From Burkholderiales bacterium (lineage in GTDB: Bacteria > Pseudomonadota > Gammaproteobacteria > Burkholderiales > SG8-39): 58,617 bases of DNA. Positions 28,524-40,473 of this stretch are shown here, in pieces. A program made the translations under genes and the position numbers. The DNA is taken from positions 1 through 58,617 of the forward strand of contig JACZJV010000040.1 in NCBI GenBank assembly GCA_014860355.1, given 5' to 3'. Below the pieces are notes generated by a model, which saw nothing but the letters and a program-made list of their open reading frames with translations, was not told the origin of the DNA and did not search any database. The stretch's first letter is position 1. Each line of letters starts with the position of its first letter.

Positions 28524-30755
28524 ATGAGACTGTCATTGCGCTTCGTCCTGCCCCTGATGCTGGTACTGGCAGGCATCGCCTATGCCGTCGCCCCGATGGT
28601 CGACCGATTGACCCTGAGCTGGTTCGTGCGCGATCTGGACAGCCGCGCGGCGCTGGTCGCCAACACCTTGCAGGAGCCGCTGCAGGAACAGTTGACGGCA
28701 GGCAGGAAGGCCAAGACCATTGAATTCTTCAACCGCATGACGCGCGACGAGCGCCTGTTTGCGATCGGCTATTGCGCCGCACCGACGGGAAAGGCCCTGG
28801 CTACACGCTCGCTTCCGGCGGAGGTCCGCTGCGACGAACTCAAGCGCTGGGCGGGGCCCAGCGATCACCTCCTGGCCAGCGATCAGGGTCCCCTGCACGT
28901 GACGGTGAAGCGGATGGCGAGCGACGCGGCGCCGGAAGGCCAGCTGGTGCTGGTGCAGGACATGAGTTTCATCACCCGCCGCAGCGAGGAAACCAAGCAG
29001 TACCTGTTCTACCTTTTCATGGGGCTCGCAGCGGTAGTCTCGCTGATCACGGTGATCATTGCGCAGCTGTCCTGGCGCGGCTGGGTCGCCGGCGTGCGCT
29101 CCCTGCTGCACGGCGAAGGACTGCTGCGGCAACCGGGTTCAGGTGCAGCCCCAGACCTGCCCGGGTTCAAGCCCATCGCGCGCGACCTGCAGCGGCTGAT
29201 CCGCGACCTGGAATCCGATGCACACTCGCGCGATGAGAACCAGATCACCTGGTCGCCCGAGTCCCTGCGCGCCATATTGCGCGGTGAACTGCGCGGCGAG
29301 GACATCATCGTCGTATCCAACCGCGAACCCTACGTCCACCAGCGCCGCGGCGACCGTATCGAGGTCCAGCAGCCGGCCAGCGGGCTGGTCACGGCAATGG
29401 AACCGATCATGCGCGCCTGCTCCGGAACCTGGATCGCGCACGGCAGCGGCTCGGCCGACCGCGATGTCGTCGACAAGCACGACCGCGTCGCGGTCCCGCC
29501 GCAGAAGCCCGCCTACCAAATCCGCCGCGTCTGGCTGAGCGCGGAGGAGGAGGCCGGCTATTACTACGGCTTCGCCAACGAAGGGCTTTGGCCGCTGTGT
29601 CACATCGCCCATGTGCGGCCCACCTTCCGCTCGGGCGACTGGGCCCAGTACGTCGCGGTCAACCGCAAGTTCGCCAAGGCCGTCGCCAGCGAGGCCAAGA
29701 CGAAGGACCCCATCGTCCTGGTGCAGGACTACCATTTTGCGCTGCTGCCGAAAATGATCCGCGAAGAATTGCCGGACGCAACGGTGATAGCCTTCTGGCA
29801 CATACCCTGGCCCAACCCCGAGTCCTTTGCCATCTGCCCGTGGCGCGACGAAGTGCTGGAGGGCATGCTCGGCAGCAGCATCCTCGGTTTTCACACCCAG
29901 TCGCACTGCAACAATTTCGTCGACACGGTCGATCGCTTTATCGAAGCGCGGGTGGATCGCGATTCCTTCACCGTCTCCTTCGGCGGCAGGCTCACGGCCG
30001 TGCGCCGCTATCCGATTTCCATCGCCTGGCCGCCGGCGGCGGCGATGGTGGAAAAAGCGGTGCCGGACTGCCGCAGCAGCATTCGCCAGCTGAATGACCT
30101 GCCGCCGGGGCACAAACTCGGCGTAGGCGTCGACCGCCTCGACTACACCAAAGGCATCGTCGAGCGCTTTCGCGCGATCGAACGGCTGCTGGAACTCAAT
30201 CCCGGATGGATCGGCCGCTTCACCTTTGTCCAGGTCGCCGCACCGACGCGCGCGGGAATCGAGGAATATCAGCAGCACGAAGCGCAGGTGCGGGCCATGG
30301 CGACGCGCATCAACGGCCGTTTCACGCGCCAGGGACCACCGCCTATCGTGCTCAAGGTGGAGCACCACGAGCCGCGTGAGGTATATGAATATTTCCGCGC
30401 CGCCGATTTCTGTTTCGTGAGCAGCCTGCACGACGGCATGAACCTGGTGGCCAAGGAGTTTGTCGCGGCTCGCGACGATGACTGCGGGGTTCTGATCCTG
30501 TCCCAATTTACCGGCGCCGCACGCGAGTTACCCGAGGCCCTGATCGTCAATCCCTACGACGCCGACCAGTGCGCGGCTGCGCTGCATCTGGCGCTGACCA
30601 TGCCGGCGGAGGAGCAGCGCGACCGCATGCGCCTGATGCGCGGGCTGGTGGCCGAGTTCAATGTCTTCCGCTGGGCCGGCCGCATGTTGCTCGATGCAGC
30701 AGCGATGCGCCGTCGCGATCGCCTGAACGTAAAGACCGGGCGCGCGGAGGCGTGA
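28524..30755 (+). CDS. otsA: Trehalose-6-phosphate synthase with membrane sensor-like N-terminus
   Basis: A 743-residue protein, whereas ordinary OtsA is about 460-480. Residues 6-25 form a membrane segment, 26-160 a probable periplasmic domain, and 161-182 a second membrane segment followed by a HAMP-like linker to about 255. From about 260 to 735 it is a complete GT20 synthase. The motifs are [10 protein letters not shown], the glucose-6-phosphate site around [38 protein letters not shown] and [20 protein letters not shown]. It should make trehalose-6-phosphate from UDP-glucose and glucose-6-phosphate at the membrane. The N-terminus suggests direct sensing of an external stress signal. The stop overlaps otsB as GTGA. 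Confidence 0.93.
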   Translation: MRLSLRFVLPLMLVLAGIAYAVAPMVDRLTLSWFVRDLDSRAALVANTLQEPLQEQLTAGRKAKTIEFFNRMTRDERLFAIGYCAAPTGKALATRSLPAEVRCDELKRWAGPSDHLLASDQGPLHVTVKRMASDAAPEGQLVLVQDMSFITRRSEETKQYLFYLFMGLAAVVSLITVIIAQLSWRGWVAGVRSLLHGEGLLRQPGSGAAPDLPGFKPIARDLQRLIRDLESDAHSRDENQITWSPESLRAILRGELRGEDIIVVSNREPYVHQRRGDRIEVQQPASGLVTAMEPIMRACSGTWIAHGSGSADRDVVDKHDRVAVPPQKPAYQIRRVWLSAEEEAGYYYGFANEGLWPLCHIAHVRPTFRSGDWAQYVAVNRKFAKAVASEAKTKDPIVLVQDYHFALLPKMIREELPDATVIAFWHIPWPNPESFAICPWRDEVLEGMLGSSILGFHTQSHCNNFVDTVDRFIEARVDRDSFTVSFGGRLTAVRRYPISIAWPPAAAMVEKAVPDCRSSIRQLNDLPPGHKLGVGVDRLDYTKGIVERFRAIERLLELNPGWIGRFTFVQVAAPTRAGIEEYQQHEAQVRAMATRINGRFTRQGPPPIVLKVEHHEPREVYEYFRAADFCFVSSLHDGMNLVAKEFVAARDDDCGVLILSQFTGAARELPEALIVNPYDADQCAAALHLALTMPAEEQRDRMRLMRGLVAEFNVFRWAGRMLLDAAAMRRRDRLNVKTGRAEA

Positions 30756-31495
30756 GCACGGCACGCCGCCTGCCCGCGCCCCGCCTGGACTGGGCGTATT
30801 TTCTCGACGTCGACGGTACCCTGATCGACATCGCCGACACCCCTGAGGCGGTACACGTAGACAGCGCACTGCTCGACCTGATCTCGCGCCTGCAGCAGGC
30901 AAGCGGCGGCGCCGTGGCGCTGGTCAGCGGCCGCGCTGTGGCCTTTCTGGACCGGCGCCTGGGCAGGCTGCAATTGCCCATGGCCGGACAGCACGGACTC
31001 GAACGCCGCGATGCGGCAGGCCGACTGTGGACAAACGCTGCGCCGCCCGCGGCCAAGTCCGCGATCAAGGCCGCGCTGGCGCCGGTACTGGCGCGCCATC
31101 CCGGCCTGCTGCTGGAGGACAAGGGCCTGACCCTGGCGCTGCATTACCGGCGCTCGCCGCAGCTGGCGTCCTACGCGCATCGCCTCATGGCGCAGCTGGC
31201 GGCGGCCGCCGGCGCGGGGCTAGAGGTGCAGCGCGGCAGGCGCGTGGCGGAGATCAAGCCCGCAGGCGTGGACAAGGGCACGGCCATTGCCGCCTATCTG
31301 ACGGAACCGCCGTTCGCAGGCCGCCGCCCCGTGTTCATCGGCGACGACCGCAACGACGAACACGGCTTCGCCGAGGTGAACAGGCTGGACGGCGTCTCTG
31401 TCAAGGTGGGCAAGGGCGCCAGCTGCGCCCGTTTCCGCCTGCCCGATGTGGCGGCGGTAAGGCGCTGGCTGCTCGCCGCGCTTGCGCAAAAGTAG
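30752..31495 (+). CDS. otsB: Trehalose-6-phosphate phosphatase
   Basis: A 247-residue HAD-superfamily phosphatase that dephosphorylates trehalose-6-phosphate. Motif I is FLDVDGTLIDIA, motif II is in ALVSGRAVAFL, the cap starts with GQHGLERR, KPAGVDKGTA holds the motif III Lys, and GDDRNDEHGF is motif IV. The GTG start overlaps the otsA stop by 4 bp, so both enzymes are coupled. A longer frame inside otsA is rejected. Confidence 0.95.
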   Translation: MSTARRLPAPRLDWAYFLDVDGTLIDIADTPEAVHVDSALLDLISRLQQASGGAVALVSGRAVAFLDRRLGRLQLPMAGQHGLERRDAAGRLWTNAAPPAAKSAIKAALAPVLARHPGLLLEDKGLTLALHYRRSPQLASYAHRLMAQLAAAAGAGLEVQRGRRVAEIKPAGVDKGTAIAAYLTEPPFAGRRPVFIGDDRNDEHGFAEVNRLDGVSVKVGKGASCARFRLPDVAAVRRWLLAALAQK

Positions 31496-31531
31496 CAGGA
31501 TAGTTCCTGCGGATTTCCAGGAGCGTATCGC

Positions 31532-32206
31532 ATGAAAGATATTGCCAAGTTCATCGCCGGCTTCGAGCGCTTCCAGGAGAAGTACTTCCGCGACGAGCAA
31601 AGCGTGTTCTCGCGGCTGCGCCGGGGCCAGCGGCCGCGCGCCCTGGTGATTTCATGCTGCGACTCGCGCGTCGACCCTGCCATGCTCACCGGCGCTGACC
31701 CCGGCGATCTGTTCGTAGTGCGCAATGTGGCGAACCTCGTTCCACCCTACCGTGACGACTCCGAAGCGCCCGGAATCCGGGCCGCGATCGAGTTTGCCGT
31801 CAAGAACCTGGGTGTGGAGCACATCATCGTTCTGGGGCACTCCAGCTGCGGCGGCATACAGGCGCTGATGGAGGGCGAGGGCATCAGCGAGAACCGCTAC
31901 GAATTCATCGGTGCCTGGGTAGGCATCGCCAGGCGCGCGCGGGAACAGGTGTTGCGTGCACTGCCGCAGAAGCCGCCCGCGGTTCAGGCCAGGGCCTGCG
32001 AGCAGGCCGCGTTGCTGGTTTCCCTGGACAACCTGCTGTCGTTTCCATGGATACGCGAACGCGTCGACAAGAACGCGCTCGAACTTCACGCCTGGCATTT
32101 CGATATCGAGACCGGGGAACTGCTCGCGTATTCGGCGGAATCGGCGACTTTCAGCCCGCTGGTTCGCCAGCCGCGTCCCGATCAGGGTGCGGATACAATA
32201 GCGTAG
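31532..32206 (+). CDS. Beta-class carbonic anhydrase
   Basis: A 224-residue enzyme interconverting CO2 and bicarbonate. The zinc ligands are Cys42 (with the Asp44-Arg46 dyad in SCCDSRVDP), His103 and Cys106 (VLGHSSCGG). The length is normal. ATG 31532 is preceded by CAGGAGCG. It lies 36 bp after otsB and may share its transcript. Confidence 0.95.
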   Translation: MKDIAKFIAGFERFQEKYFRDEQSVFSRLRRGQRPRALVISCCDSRVDPAMLTGADPGDLFVVRNVANLVPPYRDDSEAPGIRAAIEFAVKNLGVEHIIVLGHSSCGGIQALMEGEGISENRYEFIGAWVGIARRAREQVLRALPQKPPAVQARACEQAALLVSLDNLLSFPWIRERVDKNALELHAWHFDIETGELLAYSAESATFSPLVRQPRPDQGADTIA

Positions 32207-32263
32207 CTTGGACACCATCGGCCCGGCCCCAGCGCCGCGCGATTTCACCCGAGTGCAAAGGAA

Positions 32264-33994
<1,731 letters not shown>

Positions 33995-34126
33995 GGCGGA
34001 TGTCCGCCCCTCCGCAGCTGCGTAGCGGTCCGCGCGTGCAGTCCGAGTATCTGATTTGTTGCGAGTGTGCGGGATAATTGGTCCGCCTATCCTTTGAACG
34101 ATCGCGCCACCCGGCTATTCGCACGA

Positions 34127-35734
34127 ATGTTCGAGACTTCGCCTCTGCGGCATGTCTCGTTTCGTCGCTTCTACATCGGCTCGGTGGCCGTTGCGCTGGG
34201 GTACACGATGCAGGCGACCGTGGCGGCATGGCTGATGGCGACGCTGACGCCGTCCGCTCTCATGGTTGCGCTGGTGCAGACCGCAAGCACCGCACCGTCC
34301 CTCCTGTTCGGCCTCCTTGCCGGCTCGCTGGCGGACATCGTCGACCGGCGCAAGATCATTCTGGTGACGCAGCTTATCCTGCTGGCGGCCACTGCGGCAC
34401 TCGGCGTCGGCGCGATGCTAGGCCTGCTTGGCCCCGCAGCCTTGCTCGCCGGCACCTTTCTGATCGGTGCCGGTTTCACTCTCTACCTGCCGGCGCAACA
34501 GGCGAGCATCAACGATCTGGTGGCGCGTGCCGACCTGCCGCGCGCGCTTGGTTTGGGCGCTGTCGCGTTCAACCTCGCGCGTGCGGTCGGACCTGCGCTC
34601 GCCGGCGCACTCGCGGCCTGGTTGGGCTCGGGCAGCGCCCTGCTCGCCAGCGCATTGTTTTTCCTGGTGATGATCGTCGCCGTGCGCGGCTGGCAAAGCG
34701 CGCCGCTGTCCATTCCGGGCGTGCCGGAAACGCTGCTGTCGGGGATCCTGAGCGGACTGCGCTACGCCAGGCATTCGCCGCCCATGCTCGCGCTCATAGT
34801 GCGCAACCTGAGCTTCTGCATTTGCGCAAGCGCGCTGTGGGCGCTGCTGCCGGTCATTGCGCGCGATCAACTCGGATTCGGCGCCGGCGGTTTCGGCCTG
34901 TTGTTCGCGAGCTTCGGCACCGGCGCGATCATTGGCGCCTTGTCCATCCCGCGCCAACTGCACCGCGTATCGCTCAATACCGTAGTCAGCGCGGGTGTCG
35001 TCCTGTGGGCGATCGCGACGCTGCTCATCGCCGCGACGCATACCACGGCCATTGCGCTGGCGAGCGCGTGCGCGGCGGGCGTAGCCTGGGTTTCCGTCCT
35101 CGCAAGCCTGTCGGCGGGCACACAGAGCACCGCGCCGGCCTGGGTGCGGGCGCGCGCCGTGGCGATGGGCCTGGTGGCCATGCAGACCAGCCTCGCACTG
35201 GGGAGCGTACTCTGGGGCTGGTTGGCGAGCGCCGAAGGAACGCGCGTGGCGCTAAGCGTCTCGGCGGGCACTATGCTCGTGCTGCTTGCACTGAGCTACC
35301 GCGTGCGCGTCAGGATGGGCGACGAAGCGGATGTCACGCCCAGCCTGCAACTGCCGGACCTCGCCATCGCAGTCGAGCCCTTGCCAGACGACGGACCGGT
35401 GTTGATTCAGGTCGAATACCAGATCAGTCCGGAAAACCGGGAAGCATTCCTCGGCGCCATACAGTCGATCGAACCCACGCGGCGGCGCAACGGCGCGAGC
35501 AATTGGCGGGTCTTTCGTGACCTGGGCGAGGATGGGCGTTTCGTCGAGCGTTTCATCATCACCTCCTGGGCGGAATACGTACGCCTGCGCACCCGCATGA
35601 CAGTCACGGACCGGCAGATTCAGGAGCGCGTCGGACAATTTCAGCGGCCGGGCGTCGCGATCCGGATTTCGCGCCTGATCGGCGCAACTTCGCGGGATGC
35701 GTTTCCGACGGCCGGCGACGCGAGTTCAGATTGA
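34127..35734 (+). CDS. MFS transporter with C-terminal ABM-like domain (EntS-like)
   Basis: A 535-residue inner-membrane exporter of the MFS_3/transmembrane secretion effector family. The N-terminus PLRHVSFRRFYIGSVAVALG and the loop GSLADIVDRRKIIL are typical, and 10-12 hydrophobic segments follow. After about residue 410 a soluble tail (VLIQVEYQISPENREAFLGA ... FIITSWAEYVRL) looks like an antibiotic-biosynthesis-monooxygenase-type ferredoxin-like domain, a known arrangement in this family. I prefer ATG 34127 over the upstream GTG 34067. The substrate is unknown. Confidence 0.88.
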   Translation: MFETSPLRHVSFRRFYIGSVAVALGYTMQATVAAWLMATLTPSALMVALVQTASTAPSLLFGLLAGSLADIVDRRKIILVTQLILLAATAALGVGAMLGLLGPAALLAGTFLIGAGFTLYLPAQQASINDLVARADLPRALGLGAVAFNLARAVGPALAGALAAWLGSGSALLASALFFLVMIVAVRGWQSAPLSIPGVPETLLSGILSGLRYARHSPPMLALIVRNLSFCICASALWALLPVIARDQLGFGAGGFGLLFASFGTGAIIGALSIPRQLHRVSLNTVVSAGVVLWAIATLLIAATHTTAIALASACAAGVAWVSVLASLSAGTQSTAPAWVRARAVAMGLVAMQTSLALGSVLWGWLASAEGTRVALSVSAGTMLVLLALSYRVRVRMGDEADVTPSLQLPDLAIAVEPLPDDGPVLIQVEYQISPENREAFLGAIQSIEPTRRRNGASNWRVFRDLGEDGRFVERFIITSWAEYVRLRTRMTVTDRQIQERVGQFQRPGVAIRISRLIGATSRDAFPTAGDASSD

Positions 35735-35794
35735 GGGCCTGCGCGGCGCGTCGGGTTGCCGGGAGTCCGGAGCCGGGCCCCCGGCACACGGTAC

Positions 35795-36058
35795 TTACCT
35801 GCCGATACACCGAAGGACGGTGCTGGCCTCGACGCCTAGTGCGCTGCGGTCCCGCAATATCTGGTTCAGATGTTCCTGCACCTGCCTGTACCGACGTTCG
35901 AAATCGTTGCGCGCGATATTCGATTCGCCCCGCGCCACCAGGTCCGGTGCTGCGCGATAGCGTCGTTTGAATTCGTCCCAGCTTATCGCGTCCGAGTTCA
36001 AATCCATGACGTTTCGTGCGAGCCGCTGCGCCATGGCCTCCGCGTCGAATTTTGCCAC
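35795..36058 (-). CDS. Small hypothetical protein
   Basis: An 87-residue charged, probably helical protein (AEAMAQRLARNVMDLNSDAI, then WDEFKRRYRAAPDL and FERRYRQVQEHLNQIL). GTG 36058 is chosen because GGGAGG lies 5 nt upstream, and the longer frame to 36172 has no such site. I do not recognise the family. The two similar blocks (FKRRYR and FERRYR) suggest an internal duplication. It stands alone between two transporters. Confidence 0.6.
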   Translation of the reverse strand: MAKFDAEAMAQRLARNVMDLNSDAISWDEFKRRYRAAPDLVARGESNIARNDFERRYRQVQEHLNQILRDRSALGVEASTVLRCIGR

Positions 36059-36365
36059 CTTGGCCTCCCTTACTTGACTATGACTATAGCCAAGCAATAC
36101 GCGTGCCCGACACAAGCAGTTTCCCAAGTTGTTGATGGTAAATGCATACATGCAGACGACCCGCTGACGCATGGCGTCAAACTACTGCCATTGATGATAA
36201 GAAATCGACTATCGCGTACGGTCCGGACGCGCAAGCCCAACTTTTCGGGCTGTTGTCGAAGTCGGCAATGGGCGCGGTGTCGGGTAACAATGCGGCTTCC
36301 AAAAAGGAAGGTATCATCGCCGCAGGACACGTAGAGACCCGCAGCGCTGACACCCGGACCACCCA

Positions 36366-37622
36366 ATGACATCGGACAGAAGAATCGGCGGCTGGTATTT
36401 CGGCTGGAACATCGTGGCCGCGGCAACGATAGTCACGCTGCTGACGGTGGGCATGCGCATGGGCGTCGGTCCATTCTTCCTGCCCATCGCCCAGGACCTG
36501 GGCTTCAGCCGCAGCCTGCTCGCGGCGATCGTCGCCATCGGCATGCTCTGCTACGGCATCGGTATGCCCATAGCCGGGCATCTCGTCAGCACGCGCGGGA
36601 CCCGCTTCGTGCTCTTGCTCGGCGCCGGCATGGTCGTCGCAGCGATCGTATGGACCGTGCTGGCACGCGACCCGGTCAGCTTTCTGTTGGCCTTCGGCGT
36701 TTTGCTTTCGCTGGGCTTCTCGTTCACCAGTCCCGTGGCGCTGACACCCGTGCTGAGCCGCTGGTTCAAGCGTCAGCGCGGCATGGCGCTGTTCTTCCTG
36801 TCGACGGGTTCGATGGCCGGCATAGCCATCATGACGCCGGCGCTCGCCTATGCGATCGGCGCGCTAGGCTGGCGCGGCACGATGCTCGGCTTCGCGGCGG
36901 TCTTCGCCTTGCTGATAGTGCCGGTCGCCTGGTTCGTGATTCGCGACGACGCGCCCGAGCTTGCGGATCTGTCGGCTGCGGCCGCGGCCGCAGCCGGGCC
37001 GCGCGGACCCGCTACCGCGGTCGCCGGCCTGAGCTGGCGCGAGGCGGTGCGCACCAGACCATTCTGGAAGGTCGCGCTGGGACTGTACGCTTGCGGCTAC
37101 AGCATGAATCTGCTGGGCACTCACGGCGTGCCTATGCTGATGGATCACGGCTTTGATCCTATGACCAGCTCCCTAGGCATAGGCATGATCGGACTGGTGG
37201 CGATCTTCAGCACGCTGGTCCTGGGCCGGCTCTCGGACATGCTCCCGCCGAAGAACATCCTGGCCGCGATCTATCTGGTCCGCGGCCTCGGCTTTTTCGC
37301 GTTGCTATTGGCAGGCACGAAAGTGGAACTGTATGTGGTGACTGCGATCGGCGGGATCGTCTGGGCCGGCAGCCTCGCGCTTTCGTCCGTCATATTGGCG
37401 GATGTCTATGGCACTCGTATCGTCGGCATACTCTACGGCTGGAGTTATCTGGTCCACCAGCTAGGCGGCATGATCAGTTCCTGGCTCGGCGGTTGGGCCT
37501 ACGAAGCCTATGGCAGCCACTGGATCGCCTTCGGCAGCGCAGGATTGCTGCTGCTCGCGGCCGCGGCGATTTCGCTGCGCCTGCCGGCGATGGGTGTGAC
37601 GCTTTCTCCCGCCTCCTCCTAG
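36366..37622 (+). CDS. MFS transporter (monocarboxylate/OFA-like)
   Basis: A 418-residue protein with twelve hydrophobic segments. The GWYFGWNIVAAATIV start, the GHLVSTRGTRFVLLLGA loop, SRWFKRQRGMALFFLSTGS and LGRLSDMLPPKNIL match monocarboxylate-type bacterial MFS proteins. The central loop is Ala-rich. No ribosome binding site is obvious before ATG 36366. The substrate is probably an organic acid, by family only. Confidence 0.9.
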   Translation: MTSDRRIGGWYFGWNIVAAATIVTLLTVGMRMGVGPFFLPIAQDLGFSRSLLAAIVAIGMLCYGIGMPIAGHLVSTRGTRFVLLLGAGMVVAAIVWTVLARDPVSFLLAFGVLLSLGFSFTSPVALTPVLSRWFKRQRGMALFFLSTGSMAGIAIMTPALAYAIGALGWRGTMLGFAAVFALLIVPVAWFVIRDDAPELADLSAAAAAAAGPRGPATAVAGLSWREAVRTRPFWKVALGLYACGYSMNLLGTHGVPMLMDHGFDPMTSSLGIGMIGLVAIFSTLVLGRLSDMLPPKNILAAIYLVRGLGFFALLLAGTKVELYVVTAIGGIVWAGSLALSSVILADVYGTRIVGILYGWSYLVHQLGGMISSWLGGWAYEAYGSHWIAFGSAGLLLLAAAAISLRLPAMGVTLSPASS

Positions 37623-37782
37623 CGCGTCGACCTGCCTTTTGACCGGATGGGGGCTTGCGCTACACGCATCTGCCGCGTGGTATAAACGGAAAAATGAATC
37701 ACGCCTCGAGCAGTCCAAAAAATAGAGCCGAATCAGGCCGACTGATCGATGAGAGCAACGCGGGCCCCGGACAGGAGGTGTC

Positions 37783-38226
37783 ATGAGCGCTATCGCCAAT
37801 CCCGATTTCGCCGAATGTGTCTCTGCCAGTTTCGGCAAGCAGACCGCGATGCATCTGATTCGGGCCACCCTGCCTGTAGTCGAACACGGGCGCACCGAAA
37901 TCCATCTTCCGCACTGGGACGGCATAGGGCAGCAGCATGGCTTCGTGCACGGAGGCGTGGTAGGGATGATCGCGGATACGGCCGCCGGGTATGCGGCTAT
38001 GACTGTGGTGCCCGCTGGCGCTTCGGTATTGACCGTCGAATACAAGATGAACCTGGTTGCACCTGCGGACGGCGAAAAGCTGGTTGCCCGAGGCCATGTT
38101 GTCCGCCGCGGCAGGACGCTGATCGTGACCAAGGCAGAGGTATTTGCGCTCAAAGATGGCAAGGAATCGCTTTGCGCCCTCATGCAGCAGACCATTATGG
38201 TCGTGCGCGGAAGAACGGAGAAATAG
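37783..38226 (+). CDS. PaaI-family hotdog thioesterase
   Basis: A 147-residue hotdog-fold acyl-CoA thioesterase. GQQHGFVHGGVVGMIADTAAGYA is the conserved substrate pocket with the catalytic Asp, and LTVEYKMNLVAPADGEKLVARG follows. A strong CAGGAGGTG site precedes ATG 37783. It probably hydrolyses aromatic or short-chain acyl-CoA. Confidence 0.92.
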   Translation: MSAIANPDFAECVSASFGKQTAMHLIRATLPVVEHGRTEIHLPHWDGIGQQHGFVHGGVVGMIADTAAGYAAMTVVPAGASVLTVEYKMNLVAPADGEKLVARGHVVRRGRTLIVTKAEVFALKDGKESLCALMQQTIMVVRGRTEK

Positions 38227-38379
38227 TCTGCGCTTCGGTGCCGGATAGTTGCATAGGCGTTGAAACGAACCGGCTTATTCCGGGATAATTGTCCCGGGCC
38301 CCGGCGGTTTAAGTGCGCGTCGGCCAATGCACGCTATCCGCAGCGACGGGCCGGTGCGGGCCGTCCGGCCTATCCCAGG

Positions 38380-38886
38380 TCACTTGATTCTGTCGGAACC
38401 GCCCGGAGGCTCTGCGGCGTAGTCCTTAATCTTGAAGACCTCGCGCACGATGCCGTCGGACGACAGCTGCACATAGAGCACGTAGGGCATCGCAGTGGTA
38501 TCCATGGGGTACTCCCAGACTTCGCGTTCGCGCCGCGGCAGCTGCGCGGTGTGCGCGGGCGGGCCGAACAATTCGCGCACCTCCCTGGCTGTCGTGGTTC
38601 CGAGTACCAGCTTGGCAATGTTGCCATCGGTGAGGCGCTGCTCCACCGCCTGCACCTTGCCGTCCGCACCGATCAGGACCGCGTAGGTTTCGCGGCCGGC
38701 CGGGCCGCGCGGATAATAGAGCACGCTGCCGCCGCCCGGCTTTTCCACCCGCTCGGCCGGTTTCCCCATCAGGGCTTCGGCCTCGGCGGCGGTGGATTTG
38801 CCGGCGACCAGGCTGCTGCCGGAATAGGAGGCGCAGCCCGCAAGCAGGCCCGCTGCAAGACATGTCGCAACGTAGAGGGTCTTCAT
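38380..38886 (-). CDS. Outer-membrane-type lipoprotein (SmpA/OmlA-like)
   Basis: A 168-residue lipoprotein with signal peptide and lipobox LLAGC (Cys18). Two similar blocks follow: KSTAAEAEALMGKPAERVEK and TTTAREVRELFGPPAHTAQL, each then a tyrosine-rich strand. This is the layout of BamE/SmpA/OmlA-like domains in tandem. Ser at position +3 and no Asp at +2 favour outer-membrane sorting. The specific role is unknown. Confidence 0.85.
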   Translation of the reverse strand: MKTLYVATCLAAGLLAGCASYSGSSLVAGKSTAAEAEALMGKPAERVEKPGGGSVLYYPRGPAGRETYAVLIGADGKVQAVEQRLTDGNIAKLVLGTTTAREVRELFGPPAHTAQLPRREREVWEYPMDTTAMPYVLYVQLSSDGIVREVFKIKDYAAEPPGGSDRIK

Positions 38887-39217
38887 GGTTTTCTCCGCAA
38901 AAGCCTCGATGAGGGGCCCGTTCAGACCTGGGAATTCGGCGCCCGCCTGGCTAGGTAATCAGGCTACCAGCCGGACAAAACATTCCAGCAAGCCGGCCTA
39001 CTTACGCGATCGGCCCGCCGCCCCCCTTACCGCAACGGGGTCGGACGGCCTATCGCAGATACATCGCCCTAGGCGAGCAGCAAACATGCGAGACCAATCG
39101 CCTATTCCATCGCAACTCCGCTATCGGTAAGCCGCAATCGGTAAGCACGACCGTCCGGTGTGGGTCAGCCTGGGTTTGCGTTTCCAAGCCGCCTGCGCCT
39201 GCCGGAATTTCGGCAGC
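38887..39217. other. 331-bp spacer, no gene seen
   Basis: This stretch contains no supportable gene. It holds the lipoprotein promoter region (minus) and the downstream side of the amidohydrolase gene. Short direct repeats such as ATCGGTAAGC (two copies near 39122-39145) are present without clear meaning. Confidence 0.4.
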
Positions 39218-40060
39218 CTAGCCTGACTTCGGCGACCAGGCATAGGCCTTGGCGCAGGCACCGCCCATCAGCATCGCCAGTTCGCTCTCGCTCAGTCGGT
39301 CGGTCTGGCGGAAGGCTTCTACCGCCTGATCGTAGCTGAGGACCGCGTAGGCGCGGGTCCAGTCGGTGCCCCACAGGCAGCGCTCGAAGCCCCAGGCGTC
39401 GAACACGCGGGCGAGCGGGTCCCAGATGTCCGCGTAGGGATACGGTTCCCGGGACAGGGTGCAGGCGCCGCTGACCTTGATCACCGCGTTCGGGCGCCTG
39501 GCGAGGTCCAGCACCTTCGGCAGGTCGGCCCAGGGCTGCGGCGGAGCGGGCGGCGTGCGCGGCTGCATGATGCCCAGATGGTCGATGATGAATCGCGTGT
39601 CCGGATGGCGGTCGATCAGCGCAGTGCCGGCGTCCAGGTTGCCCCAGCACAGCAGGTTGACCGGAAAGTCGTGCCTGACGGCTGCGCGCAGGATGCGGTC
39701 GAGGCCAGGGTCGTTCGGTTCACGTCCGGCTTCCCTGGTCATCATGATGCGGATGCCGACGGTGCCCGGCGTCTTCTTCCAGTCGGCGACGGCATCGGCG
39801 ACCGCCGGATCATCCGGATCGACCGGCTTGACGAGGGCGAACCGGCCGGGATGCATGCGTTGCACCTGCACCGCGTAGCTCGCGTCGTAGCGGTACATGG
39901 AAAAAGCGGAGATGAAGATCGCGCCCTCGACGCGGACCTTGTCCATCGCCGCGACCATCTCGTCACCCGTGACGTGATCGGGCCAATTCGGCACAGTGTG
40001 CCAAGGTCGGTCCGGCGTGTTCGCCGCATAAGCGTGGACCTGGGAATCGATGACCGCCAT
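39218..40060 (-). CDS. Amidohydrolase 2 family metal-dependent hydrolase
   Basis: A 280-residue TIM-barrel hydrolase of the amidohydrolase_2 (decarboxylase/lactonase) group. The N-terminal VIDSQVHAY replaces the usual DxHxH with a D-Q-H variant. Later motifs are FIIDHLGIMQP (metal/catalytic His), KVSGACTLS and CLWGTDWTRAY with the conserved Asp. The reaction could be hydrolysis of a lactone or decarboxylation of an aromatic acid. ATG 40060 has an AAAGGGG site 10 nt upstream. It is monocistronic. Confidence 0.9.
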   Translation of the reverse strand: MAVIDSQVHAYAANTPDRPWHTVPNWPDHVTGDEMVAAMDKVRVEGAIFISAFSMYRYDASYAVQVQRMHPGRFALVKPVDPDDPAVADAVADWKKTPGTVGIRIMMTREAGREPNDPGLDRILRAAVRHDFPVNLLCWGNLDAGTALIDRHPDTRFIIDHLGIMQPRTPPAPPQPWADLPKVLDLARRPNAVIKVSGACTLSREPYPYADIWDPLARVFDAWGFERCLWGTDWTRAYAVLSYDQAVEAFRQTDRLSESELAMLMGGACAKAYAWSPKSG

Positions 40061-40224
40061 CGGCGTAGCCCCTTTACCTCAATTGGTTTCGTGGCATTAA
40101 AGCAGGTCGCACCCGCCGCGTCCAGAAGGGGCCGGGCGCCCGGGACAAGAACCGACCCGTCGCGCCACTTCGCAGGTAGACTGTCCCTCGGTCCACGCCC
40201 AAAAACATTTCCTAGCGAGTTCGC

Positions 40225-40416
40225 ATGTCTACTCCCCCGCGTCGTCGTATCAAGTTCTGCGATGTTGCTCTCGGTCAGCGCTTCTATGACCCGATCAGCG
40301 CCGAATATTTCGTGAAACAGAGCGAGAGCCTGGCGGCCATGGTTACCGGCATGGGTGACGGCACCGTTCCCGACGAATTCGAAGCCGACGATATTGTCGG
40401 CATCGACTTGAATTAG
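40225..40416 (+). CDS. Small conserved-looking hypothetical protein
   Basis: A 63-residue acidic protein: RRRIKFCDVALGQRFYDPIS, then EYFVKQSESLAAMVTGMGDG and FEADDIVGIDLN. The sequence reads like a compact beta-rich domain and resembles small environmental betaproteobacterial proteins I have seen without a named family. ATG 40225 has a GCGAG site at 6 nt. Confidence rests on composition and codon use. Confidence 0.65.
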   Translation: MSTPPRRRIKFCDVALGQRFYDPISAEYFVKQSESLAAMVTGMGDGTVPDEFEADDIVGIDLN

Positions 40417-40473
40417 GCGATGGCGGCATGCACGGCGATTGAAGAGACCCCGAAGCGGATGGAAACAGGTGGA

